From Chloroflexota bacterium (GTDB lineage Bacteria > Chloroflexota > Limnocylindria > Limnocylindrales > Limnocylindraceae), in NCBI GenBank assembly GCA_016463555.1, contig JAEMRB010000008.1, forward strand, positions 1 to 16,436: a stretch of 16,436 nucleotides of DNA, read 5' to 3'. Of this stretch, positions 7,733 to 12,677 are shown piece after piece. The translations under genes were made by a program, and so were the position numbers. Under the pieces are notes generated by a model, which worked only from the letters and a program-made list of their open reading frames with translations, was not told where the DNA came from and made no database searches. How positions within the stretch are numbered: the first letter of the stretch is position 1; every line of letters starts with the position of its first letter.

Positions 7733-7846
7733 ATGGCACCAAAGTTGAAGCGTCGCGAAATCGTCCTACCGATCCTGCTGGTGTTGGGACTCTTTGTGCT
7801 GACCTTTGCGCTGATCGCCGCGCAGGTTGCGGGGGCGGGCGCCTAG
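7733..7846 (+). CDS. 37-residue single-pass membrane protein
   Basis: A short open frame with a very strong ribosome site (AAGGAGGAG, 7722-7730) a few bases before ATG 7733; an in-frame GTG (7730) directly precedes it. The product has a short basic N-terminus (MAPKLKRREIV) followed by one hydrophobic helix of about 23 residues and a small Ala/Gly-rich end. The positive-inside rule predicts the N-terminus in the cytoplasm. The spacing behind the lipoprotein gene suggests co-transcription, which would place it under the putative SOS-box promoter. Its stop overlaps the stop of the convergent membrane protein within a CTAG. Function unknown. Confidence 0.7.
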   Translation: MAPKLKRREIVLPILLVLGLFVLTFALIAAQVAGAGA

Positions 7847-8553
7847 CGCTTCCCCTTACGTCGCTCCGCTTCCATGCGGCGACGATCGCGCTCTGTTGGC
7901 TGGTTCGGACTCATCGCGCGCAAGAAGCGCCCATACCAACCGGCAAACGCACCGGCCAAGACGCCGGCCGCAGCGACGCCGTAGATGTCGCCCAGCATTG
8001 CGCCAGGGTTTCCAATATTGGCCGTGATGCCATCAAGCAAACCCTTCACAGGGTTTCCCTCAGGGAACGCCGCCATGGCATCAGAGGTGCCCACAATTGC
8101 TGACGCCGCGTAGGTGATGATGCCGAAGAGTCCACCGATCAGCCATGCACCGCGTCGCGTCAGCATGCCGCCAAGGAAGGCGACAACAAACGCCGGCGGC
8201 AGCAGGATCGACTGCACCGCAAGCTGCGCGATGTTTGAGGTGAGCACTCCTGGCTGCAGTGCGACAACGGTGGTGACGACGACCAGCGCGAGTGGCAGCA
8301 CGAAAGCGCGGGTGCGGATCAGCGTTGGCAGGTAGGCGAGATCTGCGCGAATTGGTGCGCGGCCCGCCGATGAGCGGAGTGCTACGCGAAACCCGAGCCC
8401 GCCTGTAGCTGCTGGCGTTGCGGTACTCGCTGTCGTAGCGGCTGGGGCCTCCGGGGTGATGCCGAGAGCCTCTGCCTCAGCGCGCTCCCTGGCGGCCAAG
8501 CGGTTGCGGCGACGCGCCTCTGCTCGGTCGTTGGCGTGATCTGCATTACTCAT
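7843..8553 (-). CDS. four-helix membrane protein with charged ends, unknown family
   Basis: A 236-residue protein. Residues 1-32 are highly charged and alpha-helical (Arg/Glu/Ala repeats), followed by an Ala/Thr linker to about 52. Four hydrophobic helices lie near 83-100, 108-130, 136-155 and 187-207, with a loop at 156-186 containing FPEGNPVKG. The C-terminal 25 residues are strongly basic (many Arg/Lys), probably cytoplasmic. I do not recognise the family and no catalytic motif is visible. ATG 8553 has no ribosome-binding site but a TAAGAT box six bases upstream, suggesting a leaderless mRNA. It is divergent from the secreted lamin-tail protein at 8637. Confidence 0.75.
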   Translation of the reverse strand: MSNADHANDRAEARRRNRLAARERAEAEALGITPEAPAATTASTATPAATGGLGFRVALRSSAGRAPIRADLAYLPTLIRTRAFVLPLALVVVTTVVALQPGVLTSNIAQLAVQSILLPPAFVVAFLGGMLTRRGAWLIGGLFGIITYAASAIVGTSDAMAAFPEGNPVKGLLDGITANIGNPGAMLGDIYGVAAAGVLAGAFAGWYGRFLRAMSPNQPTERDRRRMEAERRKGKR

Positions 8554-8559
8554 GAATAC

Positions 8560-8565
8560 ATCTTA
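8560..8565 (-). promoter_or_regulatory. -10 box for leaderless transcript of the four-helix protein
   Basis: On the minus strand TAAGAT ends exactly six bases before ATG 8553; no ribosome-binding site is present. Confidence 0.5.
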
Positions 8566-8636
8566 GACGCGCGCGGTACGCAGCGCGTGCGAGGCTGCGC
8601 CCCTCGCCCCCGCTCAACCCCGCGATGGAGATTTAA

Positions 8637-10187
8637 ATGGCGAGAATCAGCCACCTTCGCGCTGGAGTGCTCGGGATCACGATCCTGGCGCTCACCCTCC
8701 TTCCACCGTCGCTCACGCGCGCAGCCAGCACAGATGCACTTCTAATCAGCAGCATTGCCACAGGCGGCAGCTCCGCCTCCGACGAGTACTTGGTGATCGA
8801 GGCGGTGGGCGCGGGTGGTGCAAACATTGCCGACTACGAGTTGGTCTACACCACGGCGAGCGGGGCCACCACGCGGCGCATGGTCAGCCTTGAAGGTGCT
8901 GCACCACTCGCCGCTGGCGCACGGCTGCTGGTCGCCAATAGTCTCGGAGCCTTTGCGCTGAGCGCATTCGCGACATGGAGTGAGGGGATCGCCGCAACCG
9001 GTGGTGCCGTGCGCCTTCGCCTGCGCGCCACCCCCACGCTGATCGCTGACGCCGTTGCGTGGGGGAGCGCCACGTTGGGCGCTGGCGGCTTCGGCACGCC
9101 AACGCCTGCGATGTCGTCAGCGACGATGATTGAACGACGACGCAGTGCGGATCTAGGGCTGATCAATACGCAGAGCAACAGTGCCGACTTCGCACTTGTG
9201 CCATTCGCGCCGCCCAGCCTCACGCCTGAGGTGCCAGGAACGCCGCCGCCAAGCGCAACGGCGAGCCCAACGCCAACAGAGGCACCAGGGGCGCTCACGC
9301 CGGCAGAGATTCGCGCCACACCACTGAACAGTGTGGTCACGCTGCGCGGCACGATTTCGGCGGCACCGGGGGAGCTGGCTGAGGCGCGACTCTTCTGTGT
9401 AGAGGACGAAGCGACCGGCGCCGGGGTGTTCGTCTTCGCCCAGAGCGGGGATACCGATCTTGCGCGCGGTGACGTCGTAACGATCACTGGAACGGTGACC
9501 CTGCGGCGGCAGGCCCTCACCCTCACCGCCACAACCTCGGCCCAGGTCGATGGGTGGGCTGAGCCACGAGCCGCGTTCGCAGTCGAGCCACCTACCCCAG
9601 GGGCGTGGGCCTGGGAGCCGTGGGAGGGGCGCGCCATTGAGGTGCAGGGCGTCCTGAGTGGGGCACCGAAGGATCTCGCGGGGGGGTCGCGCAGTCTGAC
9701 CCTGCGCCTCCCAGGGGGAGGGGAGCTCCTCGTTGGGGTGCCCCCCGGGGTTCTCGATGAGGTGCCGCAGGGGCTCCTTGCCGCCAAGCGTGCCGTCACG
9801 GTGCGCGGGGTGCTGCACCAGCGGGCGGGTGTGGCTGGGGGCGGCTACCGCCTCTGGGCGCTCGCCGTGGCCGCGAGCCCCCGCTCCACTCCTACAGGGG
9901 GGCCAGCGAGCGTGGCAGGGGGCCTGCCGCCCCTGGAAGGGACCGCACTCGTGCCCCGACTACAGGTCGGAACCCCCTCTATTGCCACCCCAGATGGATC
10001 CCAGTCGTGGTGGGCGCCACAGGTCTCCCAGACCCTCGACGTACGTGGCGGCAGCCTCGAACTGACGGGCCTCGGTGGGGTCGGGTTGGTCGTGCTCCCG
10101 TTGTGCGAGGAGGCACAGGCTGTGCCAGGGGCGACTCGTGCGGGGGGGAGGGTTGACCGTGCGGGGCGTGCTGCTTATCCTCAATAA
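8637..10187 (+). CDS. secreted lamin-tail-domain protein with OB-fold-like repeats
   Basis: A 516-residue exported protein. A signal peptide covers about residues 1-30 (basic start, hydrophobic core, then TRAAS as probable cleavage site). Residues 32-185 look like a lamin-tail domain, an Ig-like fold in secreted bacterial proteins and nucleases: LLISSIATGG, a central ADYELVY, and the end DAVAWG. A Pro/Thr/Ser linker (about 190-216) follows. Two regions resemble OB folds (about 217-306 with VVTLRGTIS and GDVVTITGTVTL; about 312-410 with AIEVQGVLS and AVTVRGVLHQR), and a third degraded one may follow. ATG 8637 has GGAG six bases upstream. The last 16 residues are low-complexity, while another frame reads a match to the second OB region, so the 3' end may be frameshifted near 10128. 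Lamin-tail/OB arrays often accompany extracellular nucleases, but no nuclease domain is seen here. Confidence 0.75.
   Translation: MARISHLRAGVLGITILALTLLPPSLTRAASTDALLISSIATGGSSASDEYLVIEAVGAGGANIADYELVYTTASGATTRRMVSLEGAAPLAAGARLLVANSLGAFALSAFATWSEGIAATGGAVRLRLRATPTLIADAVAWGSATLGAGGFGTPTPAMSSATMIERRRSADLGLINTQSNSADFALVPFAPPSLTPEVPGTPPPSATASPTPTEAPGALTPAEIRATPLNSVVTLRGTISAAPGELAEARLFCVEDEATGAGVFVFAQSGDTDLARGDVVTITGTVTLRRQALTLTATTSAQVDGWAEPRAAFAVEPPTPGAWAWEPWEGRAIEVQGVLSGAPKDLAGGSRSLTLRLPGGGELLVGVPPGVLDEVPQGLLAAKRAVTVRGVLHQRAGVAGGGYRLWALAVAASPRSTPTGGPASVAGGLPPLEGTALVPRLQVGTPSIATPDGSQSWWAPQVSQTLDVRGGSLELTGLGGVGLVVLPLCEEAQAVPGATRAGGRVDRAGRAAYPQ
10153..10181 (+). promoter_or_regulatory. promoter for the DUF5679 gene
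   Basis: TTGACC (10153-10158) and TATCCT (10176-10181) are separated by exactly 17 bases and sit inside the last codons of the lamin-tail gene. Transcription would start near 10188, giving the zinc-ribbon gene a leader of about 130 bases. Confidence 0.6.
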
Positions 10188-10232
10188 CGGTGATCGTGCG
10201 AGGAGGCCGCTTGGCCCCCCTGCTGATCAGCG

Positions 10233-10250
10233 CTTGGTAACGCTACCAAG
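10233..10250 (+). repeat. leader hairpin 1
   Basis: CTTGGTA (10233-10239) and TACCAAG (10244-10250) pair perfectly around a four-base loop ACGC. A purine-rich AAGGAGG begins within the right arm (10248-10254) without a convincing reading frame after it. It lies in the 132-base gap before the DUF5679 gene, which holds this hairpin, hairpin 2 and no gene I can support. Confidence 0.5.
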
Positions 10251-10282
10251 GAGGCACGTGCCCCGATTTGGGGTCAAGGTAG

Positions 10283-10302
10283 ACCGGAGCTCACGCTCCG
10301 GT
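10283..10302 (+). terminator. leader hairpin 2 / possible terminator of the lamin-tail gene
   Basis: ACCGGAGC and GCTCCGGT form a perfect 8-bp stem with loop TCAC, followed by TTTG. The T run is too short for a standard intrinsic terminator. It ends only four bases before the GGAGG (10307-10311) ribosome site of the DUF5679 gene, so it could influence translation of that gene as well. Confidence 0.45.
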
Positions 10303-10319
10303 TTGTGGAGGTACACACG

Positions 10320-10460
10320 ATGGCCGAAGTTTATTGCGTGAAGTGCAAGGCAAAGCGCGAAGCTATTGACACGAAGAAGGTCACGATGAAGAACGGCAAG
10401 CCAGCACTCGAGGGCAAGTGCCCAGTGTGCGGCACCAAGGTCTTCAGGATCGGTGGCTGA
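10320..10460 (+). CDS. DUF5679 mini zinc-ribbon protein
   Basis: A 46-residue protein that closely fits the DUF5679 pattern: MAEVYCVKCKAKRE at the start, the central TMKNGKPALEGKCPVC, and the end CGTKVFRIGG. Two CxxC pairs (Cys6/Cys9 and Cys34/Cys37) make a four-cysteine zinc ribbon spanning the whole protein. Family members occur in Chloroflexota and Actinobacteriota; their function is unknown, and the fold suggests nucleic-acid or protein binding. ATG 10320 has GGAGG eight bases upstream. It has its own promoter inside the preceding gene and a long hairpin-bearing leader, and a strong hairpin follows downstream. Confidence 0.93.
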   Translation: MAEVYCVKCKAKREAIDTKKVTMKNGKPALEGKCPVCGTKVFRIGG

Positions 10461-10473
10461 TTAACAACGCGCG

Positions 10474-10489
10474 ATCGCCGCACGGCGAT
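10474..10489 (+). repeat. short hairpin after the DUF5679 gene
   Basis: ATCGCCG and CGGCGAT are perfect inverted arms, forming a 6-bp stem with a GCAC loop. It is followed by TTGCAT, so it is a weak terminator candidate on its own. Confidence 0.35.
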
Positions 10490-10503
10490 TGCATAGCGGC
10501 CAA

Positions 10504-10537
10504 GCGGCCCTCGACTGGGAGACCAGTCGGGGGCCGC
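10504..10537 (+). terminator. strong 15-bp hairpin with GAGA tetraloop
   Basis: GCGGCCCTCGACTGG (10504-10518) pairs with CCAGTCGGGGGCCGC (10523-10537) through all 15 positions, with one G-U wobble, around a GNRA-type GAGA tetraloop. It is the strongest fold in the window, between the DUF5679 gene and the glycolytic operon. It is probably the transcription end of DUF5679, although no T tract follows (GCCGCTTCTCG comes next). Confidence 0.6.
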
Positions 10538-10553
10538 GCCGCTTCTCGCGAGT

Positions 10554-10592
10554 TGTGAATAACTCGCCACACCGCGCACGAAGTTATCCACA
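10554..10592. promoter_or_regulatory. pair of inverted DnaA-box-like sequences
   Basis: TTATTCACA on the minus strand (10554-10562) and TTATCCACA on the plus strand (10584-10592) both match the DnaA-box consensus TTATNCACA fully. Seen as one dyad they are TGTGAATAAC and GTTATCCACA, one mismatch in ten, with a 19-base centre. They lie 29-67 bases before the first gene of the glycolytic operon. They could bind DnaA or be the operator of another regulator. Confidence 0.5.
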
Positions 10593-10620
10593 GTGAGCTC
10601 ATGATGAGCACGGAGGATTA

Positions 10621-11673
10621 ATGACCGCCCCGTCCGCTGATGCGACCGTCCTCGCCCTCGATCTCGGCGGGACGCAGATTCGTGCAGCGGTGGTGCGCGC
10701 CGACGGCTCGCGCATTGGTCGTGCTGCGAGCGCGACTCCCGTGAGCAGCGGCCCCGCCGCCATCGTCGCCGCGTGCATCAGCACGCTGCAGCAGGCACGA
10801 GATGCGGCACGCATTGAAGACGCAGCCGCTACCGCGCGACTTGTTGGCATCGGTATCAGCTCGCCTGGTCCGATTGATCCGTGGCGTGGGATCGCCGTTG
10901 AGCCTCCCAACCTCGGCCCCAACTTTCCGGGCACGGATCTCGCTGGGCCGATCAGCGCGGCGCTCAACCTGCCCACACTCCTTGAGCACGACACGAAGGT
11001 AGCGATCCTCGGTGAGCGTGCGTTCGGCGCAGGGCGCGGCATTGATGATCTGCTCTACATCACGATCAGCACCGGCCTCGGTGGCGCCGTGATCAGCGAC
11101 GGTCGCCTCTACACCGGACCAGACGACACTGCGATTGAGATCGGCCATGCGCCGATCACGCTCGATGGACCGCGCTGCACCTGCGGCGGCATCGGGCACC
11201 TTGAGGCGCATGCCTCAGGCGTGGCGCTCGCACGCACGGGGGGCGAGGCTGCCGCGAGCGGCGCCAGCCCCTGGCTCGCCGACTGGCTCGCCGCGCATCC
11301 GAAGGGGCAGATCAGCGCCAAGGAGGTCTCCGAAGGGGCTGCCGCTGGGGATCGCGTCGCCCAAGGGCTGATCGATCACGCGCTTCTGGCGATCAGCCGG
11401 GCGGTCGCCGGGTTCGTCAATGTGTTCAATCCGAGCCGCATCATCATCGGCGGCTCGTTCGCCGAGGCGCACTGGAAGGCGCTCCATTCGCGTATTCAGG
11501 GGGAGATCGGCGACAATAGCTTCAAGGTTCCAGGACGGAGAGTTTCCGTACACCCCGCCGAGCTCGGTGGGGACGTGAGCCTGGCGGGCTGCCATCCAAT
11601 GGTTGTCGGACGAATCGGCAACCCAGAGTGGGAGCGGGCCGTAGCGGTGAAATCGAAGGGGGACACTCGATGA
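10621..11673 (+). CDS. ROK-family sugar kinase (probable glucokinase)
   Basis: A 350-residue cytoplasmic kinase of the ROK family, which phosphorylates hexoses with ATP or a related donor. The phosphate-binding LALDLGGT is at residues 11-18; the catalytic Asp is Asp124 in EHDTKVAILGE; the second nucleotide loop is ITISTGLGGAVI; the sugar and zinc region is EIGHAPI, then CTCGGIGHLEAHASG (Cys186, Cys188, His193). The usual third zinc Cys is replaced by His. The adenosine-contact segment FNPSRIIIGGSF is present. ATG 10621 has GGAGG four bases upstream. As first gene of an operon with gap, pgk and eno it is most likely a glucokinase feeding glycolysis, although mannose, fructose or N-acetyl sugars cannot be excluded. 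The tail after about residue 325 is a short non-conserved basic extension. Confidence 0.9.
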   Translation: MTAPSADATVLALDLGGTQIRAAVVRADGSRIGRAASATPVSSGPAAIVAACISTLQQARDAARIEDAAATARLVGIGISSPGPIDPWRGIAVEPPNLGPNFPGTDLAGPISAALNLPTLLEHDTKVAILGERAFGAGRGIDDLLYITISTGLGGAVISDGRLYTGPDDTAIEIGHAPITLDGPRCTCGGIGHLEAHASGVALARTGGEAAASGASPWLADWLAAHPKGQISAKEVSEGAAAGDRVAQGLIDHALLAISRAVAGFVNVFNPSRIIIGGSFAEAHWKALHSRIQGEIGDNSFKVPGRRVSVHPAELGGDVSLAGCHPMVVGRIGNPEWERAVAVKSKGDTR

Positions 11674-12677
11674 CCGTACGCGTAGGCATTAACGGCTTCG
11701 GCCGCATTGGGCGCCAGAGCCTGAAGGCGATCATTCAGCGCTCGCCTGAAGTTGAGGTGGTGGCGATCAACGACCTCGTTGATCCGAAGATGAACGCCCA
11801 CCTCTTCAAGTACGACTCCACCTACGGCATCTACCCGGGCACCGTCACCGCCGAAGAGTCCGAGCTCGTCATCGACGGCCGTCGCATCAAGGTGTTCGCG
11901 AGCAAGGATCCTGCGGCGCTGCCGTGGGGTGACCTCGGCGTCGACATTGTTGTTGAATCAACCGGCCTCTTCACCAACGCCGAGAAGGCTGCCGCACACC
12001 TCAAGGCTGGTGCGAAGAGGGTGATCATCAGCGCCCCGGCGACGGGTGAAGATCTGACGATCGTGATGGGCGTGAACGAGAAGCAGTACGACCCAGCGAA
12101 GCATCACATCATCTCGAATGCCAGCTGCACCACGAACTGCCTCGCCCCCGCGGCGAAAGTCATCTCTGATGGCTGGGGGATTGCGCGTGCGTTGATGACC
12201 ACCATCCACAGCTACACCAATGACCAGCGCATCCTTGATGTTGCACACAGCGACCCGCGTCGCGCGCGCGCCGCAGCTCTCAACCTTGTGCCAGCGTCGA
12301 CGGGCGCCGCGGCGGCGATCGCGCGCGTGATCCCAGAACTTGAAGGCCGCTTCGGTGGCTTCAGCATTCGCGTCCCAACCCCAACGGTGAGCATCGTGGA
12401 CTTCACCGCAGAGCTGGAGCGATCGGCAAGCATTGAGGCGATCCACGCCGCGTTCCGCGCCGCAGAGGCGGGACCGATGGCGGGCATCCTTGGTGTCTCC
12501 GATGAGCCGCTCGTCTCGTCTGACTACAAGGGCGACACCCGCTCGTCGATTATCGACACCCTCAGCACGATGATGGTTGGCGACAAGTTCGTGAAGATCG
12601 TCACCTGGTACGACAATGAGTGGGGTTACAGCTGCCGCGTTGCCGACCTGGTGCGCTACGTGGCGACGCATGCCTGA
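11670..12677 (+). CDS. gap: glyceraldehyde-3-phosphate dehydrogenase
   Basis: 335 residues, the normal length. It converts glyceraldehyde 3-phosphate, NAD and phosphate to 1,3-bisphosphoglycerate in glycolysis. The NAD-binding GINGFGRIGR is at residues 6-15 and the adenine-ribose Asp35 in VAINDLVD indicates NAD preference. The catalytic motif SNASCTTNCLAP holds Cys153, and His180 in HSYTNDQ completes the active site; the family C-terminus WYDNEWGYSCRVADL is intact. ATG 11670 overlaps the ROK stop in ATGA and has AAGGGGGA six bases upstream. Its end overlaps the pgk start by eight bases, and the product hands its substrate to PGK. Confidence 0.98.
   Translation: MTVRVGINGFGRIGRQSLKAIIQRSPEVEVVAINDLVDPKMNAHLFKYDSTYGIYPGTVTAEESELVIDGRRIKVFASKDPAALPWGDLGVDIVVESTGLFTNAEKAAAHLKAGAKRVIISAPATGEDLTIVMGVNEKQYDPAKHHIISNASCTTNCLAPAAKVISDGWGIARALMTTIHSYTNDQRILDVAHSDPRRARAAALNLVPASTGAAAAIARVIPELEGRFGGFSIRVPTPTVSIVDFTAELERSASIEAIHAAFRAAEAGPMAGILGVSDEPLVSSDYKGDTRSSIIDTLSTMMVGDKFVKIVTWYDNEWGYSCRVADLVRYVATHA

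Noticed and set aside
10233..10302. tRNA or SRP RNA in the DUF5679 leader
   Set aside because: The stem-loop has no seven-base anticodon loop, no TTCGA T-loop and no SRP GGAA core.
10258..10341. 27-codon frame from GTG 10258 after AAGGAGG
   Set aside because: The ribosome site is too close (three bases), the frame crosses hairpin 2 and overlaps the DUF5679 start, and the peptide has no recognisable feature.
10461..10620. Replication origin suggested by DnaA boxes
   Set aside because: Only two boxes, no AT-rich region and none of the usual origin genes nearby; retained only as a regulatory candidate.
11628..11669. Earlier in-frame ATG for gap
   Set aside because: The 14 extra residues lie inside the ROK gene, whereas ATG 11670 has a ribosome site, an ATGA junction and the exact GAPDH N-terminus.
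12616..12669. Earlier in-frame ATG for pgk
   Set aside because: It would overlap gap by more than 60 bases; ATG 12670 overlaps by eight and begins the charged head of the tail.
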